Assembly (NCBI RefSeq): GCF_947501225.1
Contig: NZ_CANMUW010000010.1
Coordinates: 107,714-171,713 of the forward strand
Length of the DNA stretch: 64,000 nucleotides
Source of the DNA: an uncultured Shewanella sp.
GTDB taxonomy: Bacteria > Pseudomonadota > Gammaproteobacteria > Enterobacterales > Shewanellaceae
Reading direction: 5' to 3'
Each line of letters begins with the position of its first letter. Within the stretch, counting starts at the first letter, position 1. The position numbers and the translations under genes are program-made. Of the stretch, positions 15,469-24,426 are shown one piece after another. The notes under the pieces were generated by a model. That model was not told the origin of the DNA. It saw only the letters and a program-made list of their open reading frames with translations, and did not search any database.

Positions 15469-16182
15469 ATGCGCCCTAGCGACAGAACGCCAGCTCAATC
15501 ACGTCCGGTGACTATTACCCGTCAGTTTACAGCCCATGCTGAAGGCTCTGTTTTAGTTGAGTTTGGTGACACTAAAGTACTTTGTACTGCCAGCTTCGAA
15601 GAGGGTGTTCCGCGTTTTCTTAAGGGGAAAGGCCAAGGTTGGGTAACGGCTGAGTATGGCATGCTGCCGCGTTCGACTCACAGCCGTATGAACCGTGAAG
15701 CTGCCCGTGGTAAGCAATCAGGCCGTACTCAGGAGATCCAGCGTCTAATCGGTCGTTCACTGCGTGCAGCCGTCGACATGAAGGCTCTGGGTGAAAATAC
15801 TATCGTTATCGATTGTGACGTGATTCAGGCCGATGGTGGTACGCGTACTGCGGCTATCACAGGTGCATGTGTTGCCCTGGTCGATTCCCTGAACTGGGCA
15901 CGTGGCAAGGGGATTTTGAAGACAAACCCGCTTAAGTTCCTTATCGCCGCTGTCAGTGTCGGTATCTATAAGGGTGAGCCGATTTGTGATTTAGAGTATA
16001 TCGAAGACAGCGAAGCCGAAACCGATATGAATGTTGTGATGACCGAAACCGGTAAGATGATCGAAATTCAGGGCACGGCAGAGGGTGAGCCATTCAGCCA
16101 TGAAGAGCTGTTGAGTCTGCTGGAGTTAGCCAAGCACGGTATTCGTGAAATTGTAGATGTACAGAAAGCGGCACTGAGCTGA
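15469..16182 (+). CDS. rph: Ribonuclease PH
   Basis: Phosphate-dependent 3'-5' exonuclease that trims tRNA 3' ends. [16 protein letters not shown], the [13 protein letters not shown] segment, GRSLRAAVD and [18 protein letters not shown] are the family landmarks; the length of 237 aa is standard, and the sequence is uninterrupted, unlike the well-known frameshifted rph of E. coli K-12. ATG 15469 is preceded by AGGAATTT. pyrE follows after 88 bases that include an attenuator-like hairpin, so the pair should form the classical rph-pyrE operon in which rph translation governs pyrE. Confidence 0.97.
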   Translation: MRPSDRTPAQSRPVTITRQFTAHAEGSVLVEFGDTKVLCTASFEEGVPRFLKGKGQGWVTAEYGMLPRSTHSRMNREAARGKQSGRTQEIQRLIGRSLRAAVDMKALGENTIVIDCDVIQADGGTRTAAITGACVALVDSLNWARGKGILKTNPLKFLIAAVSVGIYKGEPICDLEYIEDSEAETDMNVVMTETGKMIEIQGTAEGEPFSHEELLSLLELAKHGIREIVDVQKAALS

Positions 16183-16200
16183 TTTATATAAAACAATGAT

Positions 16201-16223
16201 AAGGGCCCTTCGGGGTCCTTTTT
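16201..16223 (+). terminator. pyrE attenuator
   Basis: AAGGGCCC-TTCG-GGGTCCTT followed by TTT forms a strong hairpin 18 bases after the rph stop and 48 bases before pyrE. In E. coli the same arrangement gives UTP-sensitive attenuation of pyrE through coupled rph translation; position and structure here support the same mechanism. Confidence 0.8.
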
Positions 16224-16270
16224 GTAAGTAAAACATTTAAAACCCAGCCTACAAATTTTAAGGAGAGATT

Positions 16271-16912
16271 GTGAAAGCCTATCAGCGTGAGTTTATTGAA
16301 TTTGCTTTAGAGCGTCAGGTACTGAGATTTGGCGAATTTACGCTTAAATCGGGTCGTACGAGCCCTTACTTTTTTAATGCTGGTCTGTTTAATACCGGTC
16401 GTGATCTGGCGCGTCTTGGACGTTTTTACGCCGCTGCCCTGGTGGATTCAGGGATCAAACACGATCTTCTGTTCGGACCCGCTTACAAAGGGATCCCGAT
16501 CGCTACCACTACCGCCGTGGCGCTATGTGAGCATCATGATATCGACATGCCTTATTGCTTTAACCGTAAAGAGAAGAAAGATCACGGTGAGGGTGGCAGC
16601 TTAGTCGGTAGTGAGCTTAAGGGCCGTGTTATGCTGGTGGATGACGTGATCACCGCCGGCACCGCGATTCGTGAGTCTATGGAGATCATCGAGGCCCATA
16701 AGGCGGAACTGGCAGGTGTGTTGATTGCGCTGGATCGTCAGGAGAAGGGCAAGGGTGAGCTCTCTGCTATTCAGGAAGTTGAGCGTGACTTTGGTTGTGA
16801 AATCGTCTCTATCGTCAAGTTGGGCGACCTGATCAGTTACCTGTCTGAAAAGCCGGGTATGGAAGCGCAGCTTGAGTCTGTGAGTGCTTATCGCGATCAG
16901 TACGGGATTTAA
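16271..16912 (+). CDS. pyrE: Orotate phosphoribosyltransferase
   Basis: Makes OMP from orotate and PRPP in pyrimidine synthesis. The PRPP-binding motif is [12 protein letters not shown] (about residues 120-131), and [11 protein letters not shown] and [13 protein letters not shown] are the usual substrate-loop segments. 213 aa is the normal length. The start is GTG at 16271 behind AAGGAGAG. It lies behind rph and its attenuator and ends before a strong hairpin. Confidence 0.97.
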   Translation: MKAYQREFIEFALERQVLRFGEFTLKSGRTSPYFFNAGLFNTGRDLARLGRFYAAALVDSGIKHDLLFGPAYKGIPIATTTAVALCEHHDIDMPYCFNRKEKKDHGEGGSLVGSELKGRVMLVDDVITAGTAIRESMEIIEAHKAELAGVLIALDRQEKGKGELSAIQEVERDFGCEIVSIVKLGDLISYLSEKPGMEAQLESVSAYRDQYGI

Positions 16913-16981
16913 AAGAAGCCTCGAGTTCCCAGGGCTTAGACTCCAAGATTCTTTGCTGGCTTATAGTAAAGCCAAAAAATA

Positions 16982-17010
16982 AAAACGCTGCGTTTGTGAC
17001 GGAGCGTTTT
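16982..17010 (+). terminator. pyrE terminator
   Basis: Arms AAAACGCT and AGCGTTTT enclose a partly paired loop and are followed by more T. It stands 70 bases after the pyrE stop and between pyrE and the convergent folE. Confidence 0.75.
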
Positions 17011-17127
17011 TTTCTGGAATAACATCTTACGAAGCTTGAAACCCTTAAAGATTCGCGGCTAAAGCCGCTCCTACATGGGAATATCGTAGCTCGTAACTAG
17101 GCTCTGGAACCTCGTACCTTTGAACTC

Positions 17128-17787
17128 TTAATTACTTAAGAACTCTGCGCGTGTGGCCGGGTTTGATTTGAAGATCCCGCCCAGTGCCGTGGTGGTCGTT
17201 GTGCTGGTGGAGTCCATGACGCCACGGGACTTCACGCAGTAATGAACTGCGTCCATCTTCACGGCGACATCTTTGGTCTCAAGCAGGGCCTGAAGTGCGA
17301 CCAACACTTGCTGCGTGAGTCGCTCCTGTACCTGAGGGCGCTGGGCGAAGAACTTAACGATGCGATTGATCTTAGATAGGCCGATGATATTTTTTCTCGG
17401 CAGATAAGCCACTCTGGCAAACCCATCTATTGTGACTAAATGGTGCTCACAGGTGCTTGTCAGGCTGATATCGTTTACCTTGACCATCTCATCGAAACCC
17501 ATCTTATTTTCGATGACGGTGATCTTGGGGAAGTTTCGGTAATCCAAGCCTGAGAATATCTCATCGACGTACATCTTAGCTATGCGACCAGGGGTATCGG
17601 CCAGGCTGTCATCGGTCAGATCCAGCGACATCAAATTTAAGATTGCACGCATATGCTCTTCAATCTGAGCTTTACGTTCATCTGCGCTGAGCTCACTGGG
17701 GAGCATAGGTGTCTCCAGTCCCCGCGCTAAGAGGGCACTTTGCACAAGTTGTGCAGATTCGCTGAGAACGGCTTCTTTTGATGTCAT
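17128..17787 (-). CDS. folE: GTP cyclohydrolase I
   Basis: Converts GTP to dihydroneopterin triphosphate, the first step of folate synthesis. Landmarks: [32 protein letters not shown], the zinc-site CEHH with a second Cys in VHYCVKSRG, and the C-terminal GGIFKSN. I choose ATG 17787 (219 aa), which has a near-perfect GGAGG and matches the usual length; an in-frame TTG at 17892 would add 35 residues that have no counterpart in known FolE. Transcribed alone, convergent with pyrE. Confidence 0.96.
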   Translation of the reverse strand: MTSKEAVLSESAQLVQSALLARGLETPMLPSELSADERKAQIEEHMRAILNLMSLDLTDDSLADTPGRIAKMYVDEIFSGLDYRNFPKITVIENKMGFDEMVKVNDISLTSTCEHHLVTIDGFARVAYLPRKNIIGLSKINRIVKFFAQRPQVQERLTQQVLVALQALLETKDVAVKMDAVHYCVKSRGVMDSTSTTTTTALGGIFKSNPATRAEFLSN

Positions 17788-17981
17788 AAGTTCCTCCACT
17801 ATGATGCTTAGTGGTTTGTTCTGTATCTTTTCTTGCAACAAACGCTGGATTTGCTGAGGTGTCAGTCTTCTCTTAAAAAGCGTCGAGGTCAACTCGTTAT
17901 TTGTCGCTTGAATCAGGAGAGAGCGGGAGGATACCGCTATTTGCTGTAAATATATACCAGAAATCTTAGTTAAGGTAATAA

Positions 17982-18008
17982 AAAAGCCGATAGAGGCTAT
18001 CGGCTTTT
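17982..18008 (-). terminator. S9 peptidase terminator
   Basis: Perfect arms AAAAGCCGATAG and CTATCGGCTTTT with an AGG loop lie 17 bases past the stop of the S9 peptidase gene; on the minus strand a T run follows. Confidence 0.88.
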
Positions 18009-18024
18009 CATCTGCAATCGAGGA

Positions 18025-19989
18025 TTATAGCTTGAGGTTTTCTTTCAAGAAGCTCAGCATCTCACCATAATACTTGGCTTGATGCTCGTCGTTGTAGAAA
18101 CCATGGCCCTCGTCATCCATCACGAGTTTTTGGTAGGGATAGTTATGCTCATTCAGGGCATCTTCCAGAGCTTCAAACTGCTCGATTGGTGCACGCTCAT
18201 CATCACCACCATGAACCAGTAAAAGCTTGGTCTTTAGCTTGTCGACATTATGAGTGGGTGACATAGATTGCAACACCTTAGTGTCTTCACCTAAGACCTG
18301 CTCTAAGTAGCGCTCACCGGCGCGACGGCTCTGTACGTCCCCCTCTTTGAACATCAAGGGCAGATCGTAGACACCGGCAAATCCGATAGCGCATTTAAAC
18401 ATGTCGGGTTCGAGGGTTGATGCCATCAATGCCGAGTAGCCACCGAAGCTTCCGCCGGCGATGCAGATACGGTCTTTGTCGACCAGCCCCTGTTCGATGA
18501 CATACTTAGTGCCGTCGATGATGTCATATTGAATATCGGTTCCCCACTTTCGATGACCTAAGTGTTCAAAGTGTTTCCCGTATCCGCCCGAACCACGAAA
18601 GTTTATCTGTAATACTGCGGCGCCCTGGCTGGCAATAAGCTGATTTTGAGGATCGAAGCCCCACCAGTCTCTGGGTCCGTGGGGGCCGCCGTGAGGGTTG
18701 ACCACTAAGGGTAAGTTTTTGGCTTCAACATTGTTCGGCAGGGTGAGATAACCATGGATTGTTTTACCGTCCCTGCTGGTGAAGCTGATAGGTTTCACCT
18801 CGGCCATCAGCTCAGGGTCTAACCAGTTCTTTTCAGAAACCAAATACTCAAGCTTCATGGTCTCACTATTGAAGAGATAATAATCTCCTGGGTTACGATC
18901 ATTAAATGCTTTGATAATAAATTGGCTGGAATCGATTGTTTCACTGACCAGGTGGATCTGGTATCCCGGTAAGGATGCGAGCAGCTGTTTTATCAGCTTG
19001 GCCCGGGCATCTTTTTTATCTACAAATTCGTAACTGGGGTAACCATTTTCAAACTCTACGGCGTAGAGCTTCTTATTGTTTTGATTGATCCAGACGTTAT
19101 AGGGATCGACCACATCATCACGGCTTATCAGCTCTTTCGTACCCGTTTTGATATTGATCAGGTATATACCTTTATTCTTTCCTGGCTCGCTGCCAACAAC
19201 ATAGACGCTGTCTTTATTATCTCCGAATGCAATCGGTCGCATCTGCTCCAGATTTAACTGTAACTTTTCAGTATCGACCCAAAGGTTGTCTTTTCGGTAG
19301 AAAAGGCGAGAGTTGATGTAATCTTTAGTCCCGCTGACAAATCGTACTTCTCCTTCATCATCGGTCAGGAAGTTAGCGTAAGAGATTGGCGAGGTCGCCA
19401 GTTTTTTACGTTTGCCTTTGTAAACATCGACACGATAGACCTGCTGTAAATTTTCGGCAGTATTACTGCTTCCAGAACCCCAGGGCAGAGCCTTAACCAG
19501 CATGTAACGTTTGTTTTCAGGCATGGGATCGAGAATATAGGCCGTGGCACGTATTGGCGTATTTTTTTTAATTCTGCTGCCTGTCTGTTGCCCATTTTGA
19601 GCGTATCCGAATAGATATTCCGGTTTCGAGCCGTCGGCATTAACGGCCATCAACTCGCCGTAATAGAGCGGATGCTCTTGCCAGCCCTTCAGGTAAACTT
19701 TTTGGAGCACGATTCTTTCATCGTTTACCCATTCGTAGTCACCAACCTGAGCATTAGTAGAGAAGTAGACTGAGTGAAGTGGCTTTTTGGTTTTTGCATC
19801 TAAAATTATCAACACCTTTTTACTGTCTTTGGTGGTGATAGTACTGAGGTAGTCGCCGCCCGGGGAGATTTTTACATTACTGAACTCGGCCGAACGGCTG
19901 AAAACCTGAGCGGGATTCTCAATTTTTGCTGTAGCAGCAAAGCTGAGAATCGTGAGGCAGGTAAAACTAAAAAACTTAATTAGTTTCAT
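18025..19989 (-). CDS. Exported S9 family (prolyl oligopeptidase-like) peptidase
   Basis: A two-part enzyme: an N-terminal beta-propeller region (about residues 25-390) and a C-terminal alpha/beta hydrolase domain with the nucleophile motif GGSFGGYSA, the Asp region HGGDDERAP and the His in DDEGHGF, which complete a Ser-Asp-His triad; HGGPHG provides the oxyanion region. The ATG at 19989 follows AAGGAAG and gives a clean signal peptide (MKLIKFFSFTCLTILSFAATA), so 654 aa, likely periplasmic; the longer frame to 20070 is not supported. Such enzymes remove dipeptides or cleave acyl-peptides, but the specificity cannot be read here. Single-gene unit with its own terminator. Confidence 0.92.
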   Translation of the reverse strand: MKLIKFFSFTCLTILSFAATAKIENPAQVFSRSAEFSNVKISPGGDYLSTITTKDSKKVLIILDAKTKKPLHSVYFSTNAQVGDYEWVNDERIVLQKVYLKGWQEHPLYYGELMAVNADGSKPEYLFGYAQNGQQTGSRIKKNTPIRATAYILDPMPENKRYMLVKALPWGSGSSNTAENLQQVYRVDVYKGKRKKLATSPISYANFLTDDEGEVRFVSGTKDYINSRLFYRKDNLWVDTEKLQLNLEQMRPIAFGDNKDSVYVVGSEPGKNKGIYLINIKTGTKELISRDDVVDPYNVWINQNNKKLYAVEFENGYPSYEFVDKKDARAKLIKQLLASLPGYQIHLVSETIDSSQFIIKAFNDRNPGDYYLFNSETMKLEYLVSEKNWLDPELMAEVKPISFTSRDGKTIHGYLTLPNNVEAKNLPLVVNPHGGPHGPRDWWGFDPQNQLIASQGAAVLQINFRGSGGYGKHFEHLGHRKWGTDIQYDIIDGTKYVIEQGLVDKDRICIAGGSFGGYSALMASTLEPDMFKCAIGFAGVYDLPLMFKEGDVQSRRAGERYLEQVLGEDTKVLQSMSPTHNVDKLKTKLLLVHGGDDERAPIEQFEALEDALNEHNYPYQKLVMDDEGHGFYNDEHQAKYYGEMLSFLKENLKL

Positions 19990-20224
19990 ACAACTTCCTT
20001 GTAATAACATTGTGACGATTTGTTTGCTTTTTATCTGGTGGAGGGTAAAGCAAAAGTCGTGGCATATCAACAGAATGATTTAAGTGGCTGCGCTGGACAA
20101 TGGCTGCCTCTTCGCTAATGAAGCCCTAGGATGAGGCTCTACGGTTATAAGTGGTGCTGATTTCAGAGGTGTTATAACAGCCCACCGCTCAGGTAAGGGG
20201 CGCCTGGCATCTGTGTGGGTTGTC

Positions 20225-20305
20225 TTAGCTTTGGAGTAGCTGTTGTTGGATAAATACCCACTGCTGCTCGAAATGCTCGGTGGGCTTCTGTTTGGACTCG
20301 CTGCG
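20225..20305 (-). pseudogene. slmA C-terminal remnant
   Basis: Read on the minus strand this is an in-frame copy of the last 26 or so SlmA codons, including the stop ([17 protein letters not shown] and onward), with no gene in front of it. It lies just downstream of the intact slmA. The differences from the intact copy are mainly synonymous, so the fragment was once under the same selection as a real slmA end, which favours a past duplication or replacement event over a sequencing artefact. Confidence 0.8.
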
Positions 20306-20336
20306 TATAATCGGGGCGATGCTTGCTTAGCGGGAT

Positions 20337-20376
20337 AATAACAGCCCACCTTATTAGGTAAGGTCAGGCTGTTATT
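20337..20376 (-). terminator. Hairpin after slmA
   Basis: Arms AATAACAGCC (20337-20346) and GGCTGTTATT (20367-20376) flank a 20-base loop 14 bases after the slmA stop. The arm sequence is the same motif that recurs in copy A. A weak terminator at best. Confidence 0.45.
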
Positions 20377-20389
20377 TGTAATGATTCAT

Positions 20390-20983
20390 TTAGCTTTGAA
20401 GTAGCTGCTGTTGGATAAATACCCACTGCTGTTCGAAATGCTCGGTGGGCTTCTGTTTAAACTCACTACGAACGAACTGCGCTATTCTGCCTTCGGCGAT
20501 GGCCAGGAGCAGGTTGGCGAGAATAGCCTCATCCAGATCGAAGCCTTTACCCTCTCTCAGGGTCTTCTCACGTAAGATCTGTTTAAGGTGAGTCTCGATT
20601 TTTGAAAAGATGAGGCCGACTCTGCTGCGCAAACGATCATTTTCACCAAGCAGGGCATCACCATTTAATACTCTGGAGATCCCCGGATTTCTTTCTGAGA
20701 AGATAAGCAGCAACTGCAGCAGTAACTGGCATCGTCTCATGGTGTCTTTCTCTTCCGTCATTATCAGGTTGATACGGGAGAGCAGTGACTCTTCGATGAA
20801 GTCGATCAAGCCCTCAAACATGCGGGCCTTGCTGGGGAAGTGTCTATATAGTGCGGCTTCAGACACGCCAACTTCTGCAGCGAGCTTTGCCGTTGTGATC
20901 CTCTGTCCCGGATTGGTCTCGAGCATAGTTGCCAGGCACTGGAGGATATGTTCACGACGATTTATTTTTGGGCTTACAGCCAT
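20390..20983 (-). CDS. slmA: Nucleoid occlusion factor SlmA
   Basis: TetR-family DNA-binding protein that blocks FtsZ assembly over the nucleoid. The N-terminal helix-turn-helix reads [36 protein letters not shown] (about residues 30-65), typical of SlmA. 197 aa is the standard length. It stands third in the coaBC-dut-slmA order, 140 bases behind dut, as in E. coli. Its 3' end is duplicated just downstream. FtsZ, its target, is encoded later in this window. Confidence 0.96.
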   Translation of the reverse strand: MAVSPKINRREHILQCLATMLETNPGQRITTAKLAAEVGVSEAALYRHFPSKARMFEGLIDFIEESLLSRINLIMTEEKDTMRRCQLLLQLLLIFSERNPGISRVLNGDALLGENDRLRSRVGLIFSKIETHLKQILREKTLREGKGFDLDEAILANLLLAIAEGRIAQFVRSEFKQKPTEHFEQQWVFIQQQLLQS

Positions 20984-21124
20984 TTAGTTTTCCTTCACTC
21001 AAAATACGGCAGGAGCTAGGTGATCTCTTCGTCGACATTCGATGGTTGAATGCCGACAACTGTTCACTCTCTTATTAGTTTTCGTGTCAGGGGAAGATAC
21101 TCCCGTAGAGCACTGAGGTTGAGG

Positions 21125-21583
21125 TTACTTGGTTCCGGAGTGGCCGAAACCACCTTCACCACGAGATGAGTTATCGAACTCATCTACGAGTTTAAACTCG
21201 GCTTGAACGACCGGAACAAAAACGAGCTGTGCCAATCGATCTCCAATCTCTAATGTGAATGGCTCATCGCCTCGGTTCCAGCAGGAGACCATGAGGGGGC
21301 CTTGATAGTCTGAATCGATAAGACCAACCAGGTTGCCTAAAACAATGCCGTGCTTATGACCCAGACCCGAGCGGGGTAAAATCACAGCAGCAAGGCTGGG
21401 GTCGGCGACATGAATCGATATGCCTGTTGGAATTAGAATGGTCTCTCCCGGGGCCACCTGGATACTGGTATCGAGCATAGCGCGTAGGTCCATGCCGGCA
21501 CTACCGGGGGTGGCATAAGCTGGCAGGGGGAATTCAGATCCAATGCGTGAGTCGAGAATTTTTACTTCAATAGGAGTCTTCAT
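21125..21583 (-). CDS. dut: dUTP diphosphatase
   Basis: Hydrolyses dUTP to dUMP and pyrophosphate, keeping uracil out of DNA. The five trimeric-dUTPase motifs are present, including [29 protein letters not shown], and the C-terminal flap [10 protein letters not shown]. 152 aa is standard. Its start overlaps the coaBC stop (ATGA), so translation is coupled. Confidence 0.97.
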   Translation of the reverse strand: MKTPIEVKILDSRIGSEFPLPAYATPGSAGMDLRAMLDTSIQVAPGETILIPTGISIHVADPSLAAVILPRSGLGHKHGIVLGNLVGLIDSDYQGPLMVSCWNRGDEPFTLEIGDRLAQLVFVPVVQAEFKLVDEFDNSSRGEGGFGHSGTK

Positions 21584-22782
21584 GGGTTATCTATTCGTTT
21601 CGCTATCAGGGTGAGCAATTGAGTGGCCAATGAAAGTTTATCAGTTGCCGGTAGATCTTGCTGTCCTTTTTCCCAAATGACTTTCAGTGCGTTGCTATCG
21701 GCATTGAAGCCAAGTTCGGGGCTGGATACATCGTTAGCTGCAATCATGTCGAGCTTTTTACGGATGAGTTTGTCTTTAGCGTAGTGTTCAACATCTTGCG
21801 TTTCTGCCGCAAAACCGACAGTAAATGGCCTAGGGCTATGACTTGCGACTGTGGCTAAGATATCAGGATTTCTTACCAGCGCAAGCTGCATATCTGTCGC
21901 TGACTTCTTAATCTTATCAGCGGCTATATCGGCAACGCGATAATCTGCGACCGCGGCGCAGCCGATAAAAATGTCATGGGATTCGACCTGGGCCATGACG
22001 GCATTGAGCATATCATCCGTCGACTCTACATCTATTCTATTCACCCCCTCCGGGGTGGCAAGGTGAACCGGTCCTGCGACTAAGGTGACCTTAGCTCCCA
22101 TGTCGGCAGCGGCTTTAGCCAGTGCGAAGCCCATCTTGCCTGAGCTGTGATTTGAGATGTAGCGTACCGGGTCGATCGCTTCTCGTGTCGGGCCAGCTGT
22201 CAGCAGTAGTGAGTGACCGGCAAGCAGCTTAGGGGCAAAAAACTGTTCGACCTGCGCGGCAATCTCTAAGGGTTCCTGCATACGGCCGGGACCTATCTCT
22301 CCACAGGCTTGACTGCCGGAGGCGGGTCCCCAGATTGTGAGTCCACGTTGAGATAAGTTTTTGATGTTGTCCTGTGTCGCCTGATTGCGGTACATCTGTT
22401 GGTTCATTGCCGGGCAGATGACGACCGGAGATTCTGTGGCTAAACAGGTTGTAGTAATGAGTTCATCGGCCATGCCGGCGTTGATGCGGGCGATGAGGTT
22501 CGCCGTTGCCGGGGCAACAATGACCAGATCCGCCCAGCGTGCTAACTCAATATGTCCCATTGCGGCCTCGGCGGCGGTATCGAGTAGATCCGATGCAACA
22601 GGGTAGCCTGATAGGGCCTGCAGTGTCAGCGGAGTAATAAATTCTTTAGCGCTTTGACTCATGACGACACGAACTTCGGCGCCTCGCTCTTTGAGACGGC
22701 GAATGAGGTCGGCAGACTTATAGGCCGCAATGCCGCCGCCTATCGCTAATAAGATTTTTTTATTTGTCAGACTCTGGTTCAT
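21580..22782 (-). CDS. coaBC: Bifunctional phosphopantothenoylcysteine decarboxylase / synthetase
   Basis: Two steps of coenzyme A synthesis in one protein: the flavin-dependent decarboxylase (residues 1-185; [25 protein letters not shown], the active Cys in [13 protein letters not shown]) and the CTP-dependent synthetase (about 190-400; [24 protein letters not shown]). 400 aa matches the family. First gene of coaBC-dut-slmA and divergent from radC with a 140-base gap. Confidence 0.97.
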   Translation of the reverse strand: MNQSLTNKKILLAIGGGIAAYKSADLIRRLKERGAEVRVVMSQSAKEFITPLTLQALSGYPVASDLLDTAAEAAMGHIELARWADLVIVAPATANLIARINAGMADELITTTCLATESPVVICPAMNQQMYRNQATQDNIKNLSQRGLTIWGPASGSQACGEIGPGRMQEPLEIAAQVEQFFAPKLLAGHSLLLTAGPTREAIDPVRYISNHSSGKMGFALAKAAADMGAKVTLVAGPVHLATPEGVNRIDVESTDDMLNAVMAQVESHDIFIGCAAVADYRVADIAADKIKKSATDMQLALVRNPDILATVASHSPRPFTVGFAAETQDVEHYAKDKLIRKKLDMIAANDVSSPELGFNADSNALKVIWEKGQQDLPATDKLSLATQLLTLIAKRIDNP

Positions 22783-22926
22783 AGGAGATAGCTCATTAAG
22801 AGATGAAATCAGTCGCTAAGTTGAATTGCCGCCTAACATATCACAAACCTGATGAAGTGGAGGATACAAGTTTGAAAAACTCGACCATACTCAAGAACAG
22901 GTAAAAAATCACACAGGGAGGTGGTG

Positions 22927-23604
22927 ATGGGAATAAAAGATTGGCCTGAGGGAGAGGGACCAAGAGAAAAGCTTTTAAAATCAGGTGTAGGACAGTTGTC
23001 CGATGCCGAGTTGCTTGCTGTTGTTCTCAGGAATGGTATCCAGGGCTTAAGCGCCGTTGAGCTTGCCAGGAATTTGATTAGTCGATTCGGGGGGCTAAGA
23101 GAGCTACTTACAGCTTCAGAGCTTGAGGTTTGCAGAGTTCAGGGGATGGGACCGGTAAAGTTCGCTCAACTACAAGCGGCTAGCGAGTTAAGCAAGCGAA
23201 TTTCCCGGCAAAATTTAAAAAGAGGAAAAATATTGAGTGATCCCGATTTAACTCGGGACTATTTAATGAGACAATTATCGGATCGTGCCTATGAAGTGTT
23301 CGCAATTTTATTGTTGGACAGTCAGCATCGAGTAATTCAGTTCGTTGAACTGTTTCGGGGCACCATAGATTCAGCCTCGGTATATCCGCGAGACGTGGTA
23401 TGCCTGGTGCTTGAGAAAAAGGCCGCGGCCGTGATTGTCTGCCACAACCACCCATCGGGTGTTGCGGAGCCAAGTCAGGCCGACAGGCGAATAACTGAGC
23501 GATTGAAACATGCGCTTGCAACTATTGATGTTTCCTTGTTAGACCATATGGTTGTAGGCGATCGCGAGATAGTTTCATTTGCAGAAAGGGGATTGATAGA
23601 TTAA
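22927..23604 (+). CDS. radC: RadC/JAB1-domain protein
   Basis: N-terminal helix-hairpin-helix region (DAELLAVVLRNGIQG, VQGMGPVKFAQLQAA) followed by a JAB1/MPN-type metalloprotease-like domain with the JAMM motif HNHPSGVAEPSQAD (the two His and an Asp as metal ligands). The biochemical role of RadC in DNA repair is unsettled. I choose ATG 22927 over the GTG at 22921 since GGGAGG stands at the right distance. 225 aa. Upstream of rpmB-rpmG and divergent from coaBC, the usual order. Confidence 0.95.
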   Translation: MGIKDWPEGEGPREKLLKSGVGQLSDAELLAVVLRNGIQGLSAVELARNLISRFGGLRELLTASELEVCRVQGMGPVKFAQLQAASELSKRISRQNLKRGKILSDPDLTRDYLMRQLSDRAYEVFAILLLDSQHRVIQFVELFRGTIDSASVYPRDVVCLVLEKKAAAVIVCHNHPSGVAEPSQADRRITERLKHALATIDVSLLDHMVVGDREIVSFAERGLID

Positions 23605-23611
23605 CTATCCC

Positions 23612-23640
23612 TTGATCTTTGTTTTTAGATCCTGTATAAA
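23612..23640 (+). promoter_or_regulatory. rpmBG promoter
   Basis: TTGATC (23612-23617), 17 bases, TATAAA (23635-23640), followed by GC-rich ATGCGCCC. The GC-rich start region is typical of stringently controlled ribosomal promoters. It begins right after the radC stop. Confidence 0.7.
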
Positions 23641-23732
23641 ATGCGCCCTCTGTTGTGTGCCTCAGGCGACGGCCGTGTTCGAGGTGCATTAATGCTCGAG
23701 CGTTATATATATTGTTTTTGGAGAAGATTGAC

Positions 23733-23969
23733 ATGTCAAGAGTATGCCAAGTAACTGGCAAGCGACCAATGGTTGGTAACAACCGCTCGCACGCGAAAAA
23801 CGCGACGCGTCGTCGTTTTTTACCTAACCTACAAAACCACCGTTTTTGGTTAGAAGGCGAAAAGCGTTTCGTTAAGCTACGTATCTCTACTAAAGGTATG
23901 CGTATTATCGATAAGAAAGGTATTGAAGTTGTTGTTGCAGAACTTCGTGCCCGCGGCGAGAAGGTATAA
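23733..23969 (+). CDS. rpmB: Ribosomal protein L28
   Basis: 78 residues matching bacterial L28 ([20 protein letters not shown] ... [16 protein letters not shown]). ATG 23733 follows GGAG; a longer open frame upstream is leader. Large-subunit protein, co-transcribed with rpmG, which begins 6 bases after its stop. Confidence 0.98.
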   Translation: MSRVCQVTGKRPMVGNNRSHAKNATRRRFLPNLQNHRFWLEGEKRFVKLRISTKGMRIIDKKGIEVVVAELRARGEKV

Positions 23970-23975
23970 TAAACC

Positions 23976-24149
23976 ATGGCTAAATCTAAAGGTAATCGTG
24001 AGAAGATCAAGCTAGTTTCTAGCGCTAAGACTGGTCATTTCTATACGACTGAAAAGAACAAGCGTAACATGCCTGAAAAGATGGAAATCAAGAAATTTGA
24101 TCCAGTTATCCGTCAGCACGTTATGTACAAAGAAGCTAAAATCAAGTAA
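23976..24149 (+). CDS. rpmG: Ribosomal protein L33
   Basis: 57 residues, [20 protein letters not shown] through [18 protein letters not shown]. It lacks the CxxC pairs of the zinc-binding L33 form, so it is the zinc-free type. Six bases after rpmB and before a strong terminator. Confidence 0.98.
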
Positions 24150-24170
24150 TTGCTTGATTATAACTTCTCG

Positions 24171-24199
24171 AAAAGCCCCTGTTTCAGGGGCTTTTTTTT
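24171..24199 (+). terminator. rpmBG terminator
   Basis: Arms AAAAGCCCCT and AGGGGCTTTT with a GTTTC loop and a run of T. Confidence 0.95.
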
Positions 24200-24329
24200 T
24201 GCTCAAATTTCTCTACCTTGGCCCCCCCTGTTTACCCTTGCATAATATAAATTCATATCTAGTCTTTAGGTTAATTTGTTCAATCATCATCATTTTATTC
24301 TTTTTTTAGCTATTTATGGTTCACTGTCG

Positions 24330-24368
24330 CGTGAAAACAAATGCTTTTAATGTGAATTAAAATGCAAT
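24330..24368 (+). promoter_or_regulatory. ARG box pair at argA
   Basis: TGTGAATTAAAATGCAAT (24351-24368) fits the ArgR half-box consensus WNTNAATWWWWATTNANW with one mismatch. Three bases upstream a weaker copy (24330-24347) keeps TGAA...AT. ArgR boxes come in pairs 3 bp apart. The strong box runs up to the -10-like TACTAT (24368-24373), so ArgR with arginine should block argA transcription. Confidence 0.75.
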
Positions 24369-24426
24369 ACTATTGGGCTTCCTCTGCAATGCTGCAGATG
24401 ACTGTGTATTTGATTAAGGTGAGAAG

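Larger units (their letters stand above)
20174..20470. repeat. Tandem duplication of the slmA 3' end, about 130 bp
   Basis: Copy A (20174-20305) and copy B (20338-20470) start with the same ATAACAGCCCACC and both contain the slmA 3' end. The shared 81-base coding part is about 91% identical at an offset of 165. Copy B is the end of the intact gene; copy A is a detached remnant. Confidence 0.85.

Noticed and set aside
17788-17892. N-terminal extension of FolE from a TTG start
   Set aside because: The internal ATG has GGAGG at ideal distance and gives the normal length; the extension has no counterpart in known FolE.
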